64,000 nucleotides of DNA from Rhabditoides inermis (taxonomy: Eukaryota; Nematoda; Chromadorea; Rhabditida; Rhabditidae): NCBI GenBank assembly GCA_963966185.1, contig CAWZYM010000253.1, positions 516,001 to 580,000 on the forward strand, written 5' to 3'. Positions 25,085 to 37,671 of the stretch are shown here, piece after piece (within the stretch, counting starts at the first letter, position 1; every line of letters begins with the position of its first letter). The notes beneath the pieces are model-generated. The model worked only from the letters and a program-made list of their open reading frames with translations, did not search any database and had not been told where the DNA came from. A program made the translations under genes and the position numbers.

Positions 25085-27648
25085 TCTCTCTCTGTCTCTT
25101 CGTGCAATATAACAACCAGGGACTATCTCTACGAGGATATGATGGCCAACTATGGAGTGGACATTTACACGGTCGGCTTCTTCGGACCGCTATATAGGGT
25201 AAATCGACATACGTTACATATGCTCATATGCAAACCTGTGGTAATAGGAAGTTCAGTCGCCATCACACTGTCAGTGAGATTGCGACAATCGCAAATATCG
25301 AAAACGTGTTGGAGAAAAGTATGATGCACGATATGGTCAAAACTTCACAAACTGGATAGCGAAAAAATTCCTGTTTTCAGACGACGGACAGTGAAGGTGT
25401 GGTGACGATCAACTGGCCGAGCAACATCGCCGCTGGCATCATGACACTCATCATAGCAGTCACCATAGGTCAGGGGTCAGACATGCACAGTTTGAAGCGC
25501 ATGCAGTAGCCAGCGCGGGCGATTTTTCGACAGTTTGAAGATCTCCAGCGAGAAAAAAACCCGCGCCGCGCCTGGCGAAATGTCGCCTTGATAATGACTA
25601 AACACGCAAGCGACTTTTCTGAAGACTTTGTAGCTTGTCTTTTTTTTTGCATCGTAGCCAGCTATATTTTGCGCGCGAATCAGTGTGTTTTTTGAGAGTC
25701 GCCTGTGGGCCTGTGCTTTTTGCGGGCAAATCGGGTGACTTTCCGAGGAAGGATGTCAAATTGCACGTTTTACAAAACTTGGCAAAACCCCAAAAAATTT
25801 AGTCTACTTGTGCAAGTGCATACATTCATTTGGATGTTTTCCAGAATGCATTTACAATCCTTATATAGTGTGTGTTACTGTGTATGTCTGTGTGTTATCA
25901 GTCTATGATTGTCTCTTGATTCTTGATTCATGTGAACTTGTTACATGAGTTGATCAAGTGAATGGTAAATGTGTAAATGAGCGAGAAGATGAAGTGCACA
26001 AGTACACATTAAACAGTCTATCAATTCGCACATCGAATGTACGATAATATATGCTCGTCGCTTTGAGAGTGATCTCATTCCAGTCTGGCAAGAAAAAAAG
26101 TTCTAATTACACACCAGGTGTGATTTCTTTCTGCGCTGTGAAGACGTACCTCACCCTCCATCGATCCACTATCTCATCGAAGACGAAGAGAATGCAGACA
26201 CAACTCTTCTATGCGCTCCTCGTACAGGTCAATGATTGCCACCTTTTATGAAGATTAAACGTGTAATTTTGTAGAGTAGAGAGTAGGTGTTATGAATCTT
26301 GAAAAAAAGTTTTTTAGTATAGAATAGAAAAAAAAACTCAATTGAGCCAATGATAAAAACTATTTTAGTGGACGGGGCTAATTTAGTAGGAACCGTCCGT
26401 TGGCGAGAGCTAGTGTGGCGCCAAAAATTGGCTTATTTGGAAGTTGGCGAAAAGGTGCCGTGAGATGCGGTTTGCAGCAGTCAACCGTCAGAGTTTGACG
26501 TCGCGTCCTCGAAAGCGCACGTTTTTTATCCGCGTAGATCAAAAACAAGACAACGAAACAAAAAAAAACGCTGCGAACGAATATTTGGTGAAATTCACTA
26601 TACAGCGGCAGAGTCAAACTACAGATGCATTTTTTCAACGAGGCTTGTCGGTTCCCTGTTCTGATTGTTATTCATACACGTATAGTACATGCACGTATAG
26701 TACATGTACATGATATAAAAAAACTCCTATTGTGTTTTAGTTATTGTCTGTCGCTTGTTTGGATGTACTGAAGGAATTAATTTTCGTTATTTACTTTAAG
26801 AAAATCAGTAGAAACTTCAAACAAATTACATAACTGTGTTTATTACTGTTTTTGTTATCATGTGTTTTAGGCAGTGATTCCAGTCATCTGTTCCTACATA
26901 CCAGTCACTGTCGTCGTGGGTGGTCCCATATTCAATCTCTCTATTGGAGGATATACACTGTATATGCCAGTGTTAATCAGCTTCTATCCAGGTAAGCTGA
27001 ACAAAACATGTCATGCAAAGGTAACAACAAACATGATTACAGTAATGGACCCGATTGCGATCATCTTTTTCATAGCCGATTACCGGAAGTCGTTTGTGGC
27101 GTGAGTTGACAAAGAAACTGGCATCAATTGAAACATCTAACAAGCAACTGACAATGAAATAGTTCTTTTCTCTCCACACACACGTTACGAACTGTCGTCG
27201 TGGGTGGTCCCATATGCTCGAAGCTAGTTTTTCGATTTTATCGAAACGTCGTTGCCAAAAAAATGAATTCATAGAAAGCGTTTGGGTAATTGTTCGTTTG
27301 GGTAATTGTTGGAGTGAATGTTGAATCTGCGCGCCATTTTTTTTTGCCAGATGTCGCAACAAAAAAACATATGTGCAGAACTCATTAGTCCCTATTCACC
27401 TATTTTTGTCACAAATGAAAAAAAAAATACTTGTACAAGTTTGGGTACCTGTAGAAAAACATCCAGAAATGTTCGAATTCACCAAGTGCTTTGTAATGGT
27501 TACTGTTTCAAATTTTTAACCCATCTGTTGTTCAACGATCTTTTTCAGAGCTGTGACTGGCCGGAAACATGACGACAGCAGCTTTCGGAACAGCAGATAC
27601 AGCATCTCCGGAAGAGTCCACCCAATCAACTCACAGTCCACTCATTGA
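23796..27648 (+). CDS. Serpentine chemoreceptor, Str class, complete
   Basis: Seven-TM receptor predicted in sensory-neuron cilia. ATG is three bases behind GTTTTCAG. Exons 23796-23888, 24100-24192, 24301-24384, 24429-24505, 24907-25032, 25120-25198, 25381-25468, 26118-26227, 26871-26991, 27043-27100 and 27549-27648 give exactly 342 residues with every phase matching. Diagnostic parts: TM1 LNSVLIALILTK; TM2 YKWLLLSFAVFDIVYALLDA; HFVYRYLSVCR after TM3; TKRMQTQLFYALLVQAVIPV at TM6; DPIAIIFFIADYRKSF at the end of TM7; and a hydrophilic tail. Exon 1 is the source of the chimeric exon at 13532. The introns carry a CT microsatellite (25051-25092). Confidence 0.92.
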
Positions 27649-27848
27649 CATTTTACAACCTTTTTGTTAACTCACTCAACTTTGTACATGATTGTGTGAG
27701 AGCACATGTGTTTTTACACTTCGAGTCGATTGTTTTTTAACTGCGTTTGATAATCTTTTGTTTTATGATGCACGAATTCGATCGATATTGTGATTGCTTT
27801 CGCAAAGAGGTCAAATTTCGGAATGGAGAGCAATCTTTAAATTCAGTG
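27649..27848. other. 3' flank of the str gene
   Basis: AT-rich flank with no supported feature before the repeat field. Confidence 0.6.
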
Positions 27849-28019
27849 AGCTGTGTGGCGCAGTGAAAAAGAGTGTGGCTATCACTCTCGCTATCACGGG
27901 TCCGATGCCTAATTGAAACTTTGCGTGAAACATACATGCATCTTGGGGCGTGGTGATTTCGCGCGAGTTCGAAAATTTCCTTACCACACGGTTCTGATAT
28001 ACGCCACTGTTCCTTTAAT
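27849..28019 (+). mobile_element. tRNA-headed SINE-like element, family 1
   Basis: Starts with a tRNA A-box-like GTGTGGCGCAGTG, has a B-box-like GGGTCCGATGCC about 45 bp on, then a ~100-bp unrelated body and the end CACTGTTCCTTTAA. A second copy lies at 30160-30331 on the minus strand and aligns over the full length with many substitutions. The tRNA part has no proper acceptor stem, so it is not a working tRNA gene. Confidence 0.7.
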
Positions 28020-29170
28020 GATATGACATAATTAAAGTAGAACATGTTTCATACATTTCATAATAAGTAATTTCATGAAAAGTAATCCTGATTTGAAAAA
28101 TCTCTGGCATGACAAATAATAGGTTTTCACTTACGTAATTTTGCGCGCGTGATGAGAGATAAGAGATTTAAAGAATAGATTGATCTCAGAAAAAAAGTTG
28201 TTCATGATTCAGATTGATGGAATAATTTTTTTGCATAACTTCGCGTAACACATATTTCACGCAAACCGTGTCCTTGCCTTCGCTCGAAATGCATTGTTCT
28301 TCCTTGCTTCTACTGTTCTTGTTCAACGGTCACCGAACAGCGGCGCGAAAAAATGGAAATCATCTGCGTCATTTTTTTATTTCCGCCCCATTAATTAGTG
28401 AGATATTCACTTACCCTATTCTTGACCGCACGTGCGTATTCTGCACTTGTTTGTGTTTTGCCTACGTCGACAATTCGTACCGTAATCGCGTTTGCCTAAA
28501 TTTCCGCGTTTGAAAGATGGATTAGTATGTGTGTATCCGAAAAACAACAGTGTATCCTACTCTTTTTCTCTCGCCTTTTTCTCTCTGTCTCGTACCTCCC
28601 ACTTTCTAACATTCTACTCGCGGCCAAATGAAATTAACCATGCTCTCTGGTTTTTGGATTCTCTCGACGTCTGTCGCTATTCTGCATCTTTTTTCATTAC
28701 GGCCGTGGGTGAATACCTCGCATCCGTGACAATCTTGTTGTGGCGCCTCAACGTGTGACTGAACACGGCTTAATGTTTCCATTTTTTTGCTGAAAAATAA
28801 CAGTCGGAACAAAAGTTTAACGTTCATTTCTCGGTTCGAGAGTGCGCGGGAAGACGCTACCGCGGACATGGTTCTGATTCTCTTACAGAAAAATCAGGTT
28901 TTCTTCAGTGCAAAAATATATTTCCAGTACTTACTCTGTTAGGACAGAAGCATAGACGAACGAGAGGCGCTTCCAAAATTATTCCTACTGCCGAAAGCAA
29001 CAGTCAATGGCGACATTAACAACAGCCTTGTGTATATGTGTATGTCTCGTTTTCAACTCATGAATTTCACTCACGCCTGAGTGAGCGAATACGCACTCTT
29101 CCACCTTTCTCGAAACGGAAAAACATCCGTGTTCACGCTACTCTATTCGATATTTTTCGTTGGACTCTAA
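28020..29170. other. Intergenic, no supported gene
   Basis: Short open frames without a coherent splice chain. No receptor motifs on either strand. Confidence 0.5.
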
Positions 29171-29418
29171 CGAGGAGTGTTGTTAGAGCCACACTCTCGG
29201 ATCCGAACCAAATTGATAGGATACCTTAGTTAGGACCCCGAACATCGATTTCTGGTGTTAGAAATTTCTACGCGCCATATACGTTTCCAGTACGAAAACG
29301 TACAGTTTTTTTGGCTACTTCATTCCATCTCTGGCGGTCAAAGACCCGACCCATTGTGGCCTAGTTGTTAGCGCATCAGTCTGTCAAACGAGAGACTGGG
29401 GTTCGATTTCGCGCATAT
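29171..29418 (+). mobile_element. tRNA-bearing repeat, family 2 (half element)
   Basis: A ~170-bp arm (29171-29340) matches each arm of the inverted repeat at 57541-57981. A tRNA-like segment follows (about 29352-29414: GGCCTAGTTGTTAGCGC D-arm, CTGTCAA anticodon-like loop, GGGTTCGATTTC T-arm). It runs straight into the TAA tract. The 5' and 3' acceptor strands do not pair, so it is a tRNA-derived element. Confidence 0.65.
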
Positions 29419-29940
<522 letters not shown>

Positions 29941-30029
29941 TACCGGAAGTTTACATGCATTCTCGTGCGCGATAGATCATTGCACATGCCATCTCTAAAT
30001 GCGACCAGGGAATCAATGGTTCGGCGGCC

Positions 30030-30138
30030 TAGTGTCTAGTGAGCTAACTCATAAGTATTTGATCCAAAAACACAATGCAGATAAAACCGGGACCGAACCT
30101 TGGTTATCACTGCTTATGAGTTACCTCACTAGACACTA
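30030..30138. repeat. Inverted repeat with tRNA-like left arm
   Basis: Arms 30030-30055 and 30113-30138 are complementary with about one mismatch. Left arm begins GCGGCCTAGTGTCTAGTGAG, similar to the D-arm region of the other tRNA-derived repeats here. Confidence 0.6.
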
Positions 30139-30159
30139 TGTAGGGCGCGAACCGTTGTT

Positions 30160-30331
30160 TAAAGGAACAGAGGCGTATATCAGAACCGTGTGGTAATGAA
30201 AATTTCAAATTCGCACGAAATCACCACGCGCCGAGGTGCATGTATGTTTTAGGCAAAGTTGCAAACAGGATCCCAACCCGTGCCTGCGAGACTGATAGCC
30301 TAAATCTTGTCCACTGCGCCACGCAGCTCAT
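30160..30331 (-). mobile_element. tRNA-headed SINE-like element, family 1, second copy
   Basis: The reverse complement aligns with 27849-28019. It has the A-box GCGTGGCGCAGTGG, the B-box-like GGGTTGGGATCC, the shared block CATACATGCA, GTGGTGATTTCG, then ACCACACGGTTCTGATATACG and the TGTTCCTTTAA end. Confidence 0.7.
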
Positions 30332-30638
30332 TGGGTCATCACGCGCAAAGACCGCTGCCTTTCCCGAGAACTGACTTCTTTGCGAAAGCGATCACAATAT
30401 CGATCGGCTCCGCGAAAATGGGGCTTCCCCCCGAAAACACACATTTGAACGCCTATTTTCGTGTGGTAACGGGGGACGGTCTGTGGTAATTGGTGTGGTA
30501 ACGCGGTAACAGCTTTAAATCGTTTTTTTTTCGTTTATTTTGCATTCCAAGCATTCGTCAAGTTATTATCCAATATCGAAAATTATGTGCCACTGTTCCT
30601 TTAACTGTCCGAATTTCGAGATGGCATGCGCAATGACG

Positions 30639-30697
30639 GTGCTTAATTAGGGCACTTCCGGTACTCTTCGAGTACCGGAAGTGCCCTAGTTAAGCAC
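30639..30697. repeat. Near-perfect 27-bp hairpin
   Basis: Arms 30639-30665 and 30671-30697 around a CTTCG loop, with one mismatch. It lies at the broken edge of the Tc1-like fossil. Confidence 0.85.
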
Positions 30698-31395
30698 GAT
30701 TGAGAAAGATCTCGTGCGCGGCGCGGTCGCCCGCGGGTTCTCTCGCAAGATCCGGAAGATGTTTCGATCCATAGTGCGAGTAGTAGTCCTAGGACAACCA
30801 GAACTTTTCGGGAGAGATATATCGTGAGCGTCGGAAAACTTTTTGAGCCCGTTAGATATCGTTTTGCGGCATACATTGAACTGGGTGACTAGTGCCGCAA
30901 CTCTCCACAAGCTGATCGATTCGATGCCCCACCGCTGCCAGGCCGTTATAGTGAACAAGGAACACCCTACGGAATACTGAGAGAGTTTCAGACCATCATA
31001 TCATTTTATAATATAGTTAGGCTTTGTTTTAGAATTTGCATTTTCCTGATGTTGTTTTTTTACTACTTATTTAAGTTCAAGTAATCAATCATGTAGTATG
31101 AATTAAAGGTGTTTTTGGATGCCCAATGAATGGTTTTACCCAAAACTGGTAAGTAAAACTTTTTTGGAAGTGTGGTTTGGTCACAGGAATTTTTCAAAGT
31201 TGAAAACGAGAAAATGATGATTTTGTGAATACGCCTACTGTAACCGAGAGAATAGAGGGGGATGAATATGGAACATGGTATTAGGTCCAAATGGAGTCCA
31301 GAAAACGTTGTGCGAAAGATGGGAGCTCTTTCTTTCATTTGAATAGTTTTAGAGAGCAAAAACCAAAAGGTGATACCTTTTTGGCCGCCACTGTA
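30686..31395 (-). mobile_element. Tc1/mariner-like transposon fossil
   Basis: The minus-strand frame at 30686-30958 matches the N-terminal helix-turn-helix region of Tc1-type transposases (FNVCRKTISNGLKKF, PKSSGCPRTTTRTMDRNI, RILRENPRATA). The DDE catalytic part is absent. The outer end at 31393 reads, on the minus strand, CAGTGGCGGCCAAAAAGG, a Tc-type terminal sequence, followed by TA (31394-31395), the expected target. The element is truncated. It stops ~70 bp before the first surviving exon of the srd pseudogene. Confidence 0.7.
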
Positions 31396-31466
31396 CAGAG
31401 TTGTGAGGGACGTGAGGGAACTAACACTGTTCTGCACCCTTCCGCACCCTTCTGCACCCTTTGCAG

Positions 31467-31928
31467 GCTGATCCCGATCGGTTCGTACTCGCTTGCGTAC
31501 ATCTCGGAAGGCCCGTGCTTCTGCACAACCTATTCGTGCTAGTGCTGTCGTTCCTGCACAGGTTAGCGTTGATACTTCTAACTATGTAGATGTTCTAGAT
31601 GTTTTCTCCTGCTGCTAAAAACTAGTTCATATGTATAAGGCCAACATTGATTGCTATCTTTGTCGATAAACACTTCGTTGGAAGCTTGTGCTACAATCGT
31701 AAGAATATTCACTTTTCACAAATGTGTTTACCACTCTCAATTCCCCACTGACACTCTGGAAATCTTGAATCTATGCACGTTTTGCAACAACTCTCCATAC
31801 GTCGAGTTGTTATTCAGCTTCGTTTTTCTTCAGATACTGGATTCTTGTGCACTCTCCATTGGGATGCCGGCACTTGATGAGCATACTAGTCATCACATAT
31901 GTGCCCTCTCTCTGCATCATGGTCAGTC

Positions 31929-31979
<51 letters not shown>

Positions 31980-34488
31980 AAGAAAGAACTGAGAAACTAA
32001 CGAGTTCGATAGAAAGAGAGCAAAGGGAACAAGACAGTATCTTGAAAGCTTCCTTGTTTCTTGTTAGAGAATAACATTTTCTCTTTTCGCTGGCTGAACA
32101 TAGTCGGATTAGATCCGTAACATGTTACGTGTTGTGCACTTTTGTGCAGCACATCGTGTATTCCAAGGTCCACAGAGTTTTCATGGGAAGGATCGGTCTC
32201 TAAAGAAGTTTGCACCGATTGTGTGCTGGCTTCGCGTAGGAAAAAGTGTTCGAAATCTACATACATGCAATGTTGTGTTCTTGTGTCAGACAAAAGTGCA
32301 CAACAACTGTCACTAATAGTTTGAGCGCACAATAAAACAGAAAACAAGGAACTACCGTCTTCAATTGAAAACTGGCTACGACAAGAATAGGTACACATGC
32401 GTAACTAAAAAACGAATCAAACGATGCAGCTTTTTGTAACTAAAACTACCTAAATTTATTAAAAATGTTGCATTAATCACTGTCAGAAACTAATAATCTT
32501 AGTAGACTATAGAAAGGAACCACGTGGCCAACATAGTTATTTATCTATGTTATTACCTTTCAGGTTTGGTTCACAACAGGTCTGTCTCCGGAGTCTGAGA
32601 TCCGGGGGCTTCTCTCAGACATGGGCTATGTGCACAATGCAAGCACTGTCACCGGCCACTTGCACCTGTTCGATCCGCCCGTCGCCGCCATGTTCTTTTA
32701 TATGGTAAGGATGTTTTGTGAAATGATAAAAGAGACCGCTTGTAGTAGAGCAGATGAGAAACTGTACTCCGTTAAAGGAATGTTCCACAATAATCCACTC
32801 TAATTTATTTTCTTCGATTTTGTTCATAATGTAATATGATATTCTCATCACAATCATCTGTCCAGTGAGTCCAAGCTCTTTGTACAATTTTTTTTCTCAA
32901 TATAGCATTGTACATATAAGCAGTGATCAGCAGCAGTGATTCTCAGTATAGTTTTCGAAGTATGATTTTATAATGAAAGTGCTTGGATTGCCATCTTTTT
33001 TCATGTGGTAGTCGTAGTTTATACACGAATATCAGAGTTGACATATGATGAGAAGTGTTGTTCAGCCGATGTACTGCGTAAGAAATAGTTTATTTCTCAG
33101 TTTCGTTTTAATGACATCATCAGGTAAAGCATTACCTCAAACTTGGATTATTAAACTACCATAGAAAACATATCCAGCAATTTTCTATTTTGCTTGCTCC
33201 TTCTCAGACTCAGACACATAACATAACATGTGACACATTCACGAAGCCTACTCGTTGCTAACTGCTTCTGCTTGGGAGAAGGAACACAATAAAACAGCAT
33301 GTAAGTCACAGGAGAAAAAAACGCTGACGTATTCATGTTACTATAAACGCGACGTTGAAAACCAGTGCAAGCTTGAATAGTATAGAAATTACCAAAGAAA
33401 CCACTCTGAAGTTGTCAGATGTCTTGATCTAGGGCTCTCAGTCAGTGTTCTCCGACAGTTTGCAGACAGTTCCGATCGCGCCGCTCTACCTGGTGATCGT
33501 GATCGCGCGGCGTCGCATCGTCGCCTTTCTGTTCCGATTCGGATGCCAGCTCAGCCCCGCCAACAGACAACTGCACAGACAGATCATCAAGGTGATGCAT
33601 TTCGACTGAAAGCTGCACAAGTCACAAACGTGCACTGTCATTGTCAATGCGAACATCAGAAAAACGCGATATCTGTGTGCTCGAAACATTTAATAAACGA
33701 CGCTGTGTAGGTGATAATTGTCATATTTCAGGCTCTTACTTACCAATCAGTGATTCCTGTGTTCTTTCTTCTGGCTGTCGTCGCATACGTCCTTGGTCAA
33801 GTCGGTCTGCACAGGAGTCATCTACAGGTCATCCAACACTTTTATCTGGCTTCTGAGAGAAAAAAAACACTGTAAACGCGTTCTTCGCATACGTTGCGTT
33901 TCATGATACTGCCTCGCGGATGCGGACATGCAAAGTTTTAACTGATGAGCCGATCGTTGACTGCGTTATCTTTTACAAATTTGAATTTCCTCCAAGTTCT
34001 AACTAAACAGTGTTGCTCAGTCCTAGAAAAAAAATTGAAAAATCAAACTAATTCAAAACAATTTTCTTCTCCGTTGCTGTACAGATCTTAAAACGTTGTT
34101 ATAATCGTAAACATTAGTGAGAGATAGCACGGTAAAATAATAACAATTGAATCTGTTTATGTTCCACGCAGTCTCATCATTCGTGAGCAGCGTTCGACTG
34201 ACTGAAAAATTCAATCCTCACATTCATCACTGATACATTTTTGAAGAAAAAAATGCTACGATAACCACCAAAACCATACTTGAAAAGAATCTTCAAAACA
34301 GTCGGAATGAACTGTTTCAGGAGTTCCTGGTGTTTCCCCTTCTCTCCCTCGTTCCCCTCCTGTCTCCCTGTGCGAACATCTACTGCCTCTCCGCTTTTCG
34401 AAAACACACAGCACTCTCGTTTGGACTAGCACTGTCCAAGAGAATGAGGATCACATTCGTATCAAGTCCTCTGCACAGGAATCGCTAA
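31467..34488 (+). pseudogene. Srd-class chemoreceptor, 5'-truncated with frameshift
   Basis: Exons 31467-31561, 31834-31921, 32564-32704, 33466-33591, 33732-33827 and 34321-34488 match the complete srd gene at the window start exon by exon; two exons have the same length (126 and 96 nt). The first surviving exon starts with LIPIGSYSLAYISEGPC, but only five bases then separate GPC from HNLFVLVLSFLHR, where about 17 residues are expected. The frame is therefore lost and a TAG is met at 31540. No TM1/TM2 exon is found upstream, where the Tc1-like fossil sits. The downstream exons (RYWILVHS, ALTYQSVIPVFFLLAVVAYV, LVPLLSPCANIYCLSAFRK) remain open, so decay is recent or a short isoform is still made. 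Confidence 0.75.
31930..31982. repeat. (GA)n microsatellite at the exon edge of the srd pseudogene
   Basis: Starts 9 bp into the intron after the exon ending at 31921. Confidence 0.95.
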
Positions 34489-34648
34489 CATCCAACTATG
34501 TTTCATTGAGTGAATACTAAATCTCTTGTTAAAGTCATTTTTTGAGTCTCTTTTCGTTTTCAAATAAAACTGTTCACAGTCACATCGAAAATCTCAGAAC
34601 AAAGTGAATGTGAATGTTTCTTTATCACTCGTTCATCGTCTACTGTGT

Positions 34649-34948
34649 CTATCCAGCGCTGGCGAACGGCTGATAATCGATGGGCTGTCCTTCCAATCCG
34701 GGACTGCCATACGAGGGAGTGTCGTAGTGGGGATACTGCGGATGCTCTCGATAGTAGTCACAAGGGGCATCGAGACACGCGGACGCGCGCGGCAGTGGCG
34801 CGTACTGTGGCGGGAACTCGGAGGGGTAGGAGAGGTAGGGATGATCGGAGCTGTAGAAGCGGGAGTAGTACGGCTGCTGCGCTTCCGTGAGGCACACACA
34901 GGCTGCACTGCAAGAATAAGTCGTGAAAATACCGAGAGAAAAAAACAT
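34649..34948 (-). CDS. Tyr/Pro-rich small secreted-type protein
   Basis: A single open frame of 99 codons. The N-terminus (MFFSLGIFTTYSCSAACVC) is hydrophobic like a signal peptide. The rest is rich in Tyr, Pro and Ser (YYSRFYSSDHPYLSYPSEFP, REHPQYPHYDTPSYGSPG), like cuticle or extracellular matrix proteins. A TTCTTGCAG acceptor at about 34913 inside the frame allows an alternative in which this is the last exon of a longer gene. Not recognised. Confidence 0.4.
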   Translation of the reverse strand: MFFSLGIFTTYSCSAACVCLTEAQQPYYSRFYSSDHPYLSYPSEFPPQYAPLPRASACLDAPCDYYREHPQYPHYDTPSYGSPGLEGQPIDYQPFASAG

Positions 34949-35418
34949 TGTAGGAGTATTGTGAAAATCTAAGCGTGCATGTAGTACAACTAGTTAAAAA
35001 ATGTGAAAACATGTGACAAAACAGCAAACATACACAATCGCAATCGCAGGTGAGTAGGTCATCGATGGTCTGGTTTGTTTTGTGGGAAAAATTCTTTATA
35101 TACAATATACTCGGCATGTTTGTGTTTGACTTTGGAATAACTAGTACTAAAGTACACAATTCTTGACCGCACTGTTATAATCCCATTTCCTCACTTCGAG
35201 AAAAGCCGCGAAAAGCAGCTCATTTTTAAGGACGCAAATACAACGCGGGAATTTGTGTTCTACTTTCTGGGAAAAAAACAAGAGTGTTATAAGATGTAGC
35301 AGTTAGAGCAGTGAAAGTTTCAAAAAATGATGTATGAATCAGAAATTATAACTGATTGCTAGCAAAACTGAAGCAACGTTTATTATATATTTACAAGTGT
35401 CTAGTAATCGTTGTTCAG

Positions 35419-35621
35419 ATTTTTCACAAAAAATGCGATGCAGTTTTTCAGAATTTTCAAGAAAAAGTCAGTACCAGAACTCAGGGTGTTTTATCACAAC
35501 AGAGAACGTCGTTTCCGTCGTGGCTTGATTGTTCAACAGCAAGATTTCACTATGAGAGTGATACCAGCTTTCGGAAGTAGGGAGACCGATAGAGCGCCAC
35601 CACGAGATCACCCTTACTTAT
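35419..35621 (+). CDS. Possible orphan exon, basic
   Basis: Open between a TTGTTCAG acceptor and a GTATGT donor. It encodes a basic segment (FFTKNAMQFFRIFKKK, YHNRERRFRRGLIVQQQDFT). It could be the cytoplasmic tail of a lost receptor. No partner exons found. Confidence 0.2.
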
Positions 35622-35763
35622 GTATGTTTCTTTTTAATGTTTCATGAACCAAACTACAAAACAAAACAGTAACAAACAACATGGTGAAGAATAATTGATT
35701 TCTCAGAATATGAAGATATAATTTATTAGATTATTATCAGCTTCATGTGTCTGGAACCGGCGT

Positions 35764-36475
35764 CTACCCGACCATAGTGGGGTTGAGTCTGTTCTGGATG
35801 AGTCTCTGCATGATCTTATCCTTCGGCACTCCGAACAGATTCACATTCGGCACCACATGACCATACTGCATGTGACGGTCGGCCATGTAGTTGAGGTATC
35901 TGCAATCGAGCCATTGAGAGAGAGAGAGAGAGAGAGAGAAATGGAGACGTTCATGGAAGAGCACTCACTTGAATGTGTACGGCGCTCTCTCGTTTGGATC
36001 GGATAGCGTGAGCGGGAACTCCATGGCAGAGTTGAGAATGCCACCGCCGTTTCCCTGAACCACGTGACTCGCGTCTCAATGAAGTGACCCACCTTGACCA
36101 TGAAGCGGCCGTCGAAGTCGAATATCTCGTTGACACCGGGGATGGGGATGTCCACATGCCCGGATACCTGAGTGGTTCTCTCGGTCAACCCAGACAGCTA
36201 CATGCATACATGCATACCTCTCTGATCTTCTTTGCGTCGTACTCCGCCCCCACTGTGAATGCTGTGATGAATGGCTGATGGTTTCCGTCCGAGCGATACA
36301 GCGGCGCGTCCGCGTACTGGTCATAGTTCCGAGCCACTTGCAGATTATGGTTGTTCACGCCCTAAAAACGTGTATCAAACTGTTCTGCATGCACTGAGTA
36401 CTGCCAAACTACTATCTACAGTAAATTCACATTTAGCAACACATTCAGACAGGGAACAAGACGAGGAGAAGAGAG

Positions 36476-36521
<46 letters not shown>

Positions 36522-37122
36522 AGAGAGAGAGCATACATTGACGGCGAATCCGGCTCCCCACGCGTCTGCCAGATCCTCGGTGAACGTGGCTGCGACGGCT
36601 TGCGTGAACGGATTGAAGGCAGACCTGCGCACATGTAATGTTTACTTACAGTGTTCACTGTATTATGCGATCCCCCGTACCTTCCCGAGAAGTCGGCAGT
36701 CTGTCCCGGCAGGTGGACGTCCGGAACAGACATTGGCTTCTCGCCAGCCTTGTCACCGGCTGAAAGGGGAGAAAATCGAGAAATCGGGAGGGGGGATGGC
36801 GGAGGATCACAAGAAAGAGGGAGAGTAAGCACCGATGTACAGGTTGGGCAGGAATGGCGCCGACCGCTCGTCTGTCATTCCAGTCGGCAGCTGCAGCAAA
36901 CCCAGTCCTCTCGGCCGATCGCGCATGAACGGAGCTGAAAAAAGTTATTCATATGTAGTTATGGTTCGCTTTTTGTAACAAAAAAAACAAGCTCCTTGTA
37001 CTGCCCAATCATCTCCAACCGCTGATGAGCTTTTCTTCAAACAGTATTGTAAGCATAGTACCTCTGGAGCGTGCGTGTGGTAAGAGGGCTAATAATAGCG
37101 CGACAATCATCGTCCGGTCCAT
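35764..37122 (-). CDS. Secreted protein of unknown family, ~256 residues
   Basis: Eight minus-strand exons join with all phases matching, from ATG 37122 to TAG 35764. The N-terminus MDRTMIVALLLALLPHARSR is a clear signal peptide. No other membrane segment is seen. Later parts include SAFNPFTQAVAATFTEDLAD, GVNNHNLQVARNYDQYADAP, VSGHVDIPIPGVNEIFDFDG, GNGGGILNSAMEFPLTLSDP and the C-terminal NLFGVPKDKIMQRLIQNRLN. No Cys was noticed in the mature part. Introns are short and hold GA tracts (35917-35939, 36480-36530). I do not recognise the family; an extracellular role is inferred from the signal peptide alone. Confidence 0.75.
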
Positions 37123-37294
37123 GGCTAGGAGCAGCAATCACTGGCGCTATCATTGCCCAATCCGTGAACTATCGAATTGGATATGGAAAGGGAAACGAGA
37201 AACTAGTGACGAAGAGACATCCATCTTCCGGGAGTTGAACTCGCTTCATTCGAGAGCCGGAAATCAATTGATATTTTGCGGCGAATAGGAAATC

Positions 37295-37564
37295 ACACCA
37301 TCACACCACCACACCATCACACCACTATACCACTCACACAACCCACACCACCTATTCTGTACACCACCACACCACCCACACCACATATATAGGAAATGAC
37401 ACCATCACACCATCACACCACCACACCACTCACACCACCAAACTACCACACCATCACATAATCAGTCGTGGTGAATAGTTTGTTTGCGTTAAGTTGTGGT
37501 GGTCTGATGGTGTGGTAGTGTGGTTGTGTGATGGTGTGATGGTGTGATGGTGTGATGGTGTGAA
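37295..37564. repeat. CACCA-type minisatellite with inverted partner
   Basis: Degenerate CACACCATCACACCACCA units on the + strand (37295-37457) are followed by the complementary GTGGTGTGATGGTG type (about 37497-37564). The whole can fold back on itself. Confidence 0.85.
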
Positions 37565-37639
37565 CTCCATATTGCCATATTTTGCGCGAAAACCATGTAG
37601 AGATGATGGCTGCCTAAACACGCAGTTCTATATTTCAAA

Positions 37640-37671
37640 CATCTGTAAACAACAAACGTTGTTTACAGATG
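37640..37671. repeat. Palindrome of two opposed forkhead-type sites
   Basis: Arms catctgtaaacaac and gttgtttacagatg around a 4-bp centre. Same core as the motifs in the 41-58 kb array. Confidence 0.7.

Noticed and set aside
29352..29414. Possible tRNA gene (also at 57733-57798 and 60255-60322)
   Set aside because: A- and B-box-like parts are present, but the acceptor strands do not pair and each sits in a dispersed repeat.
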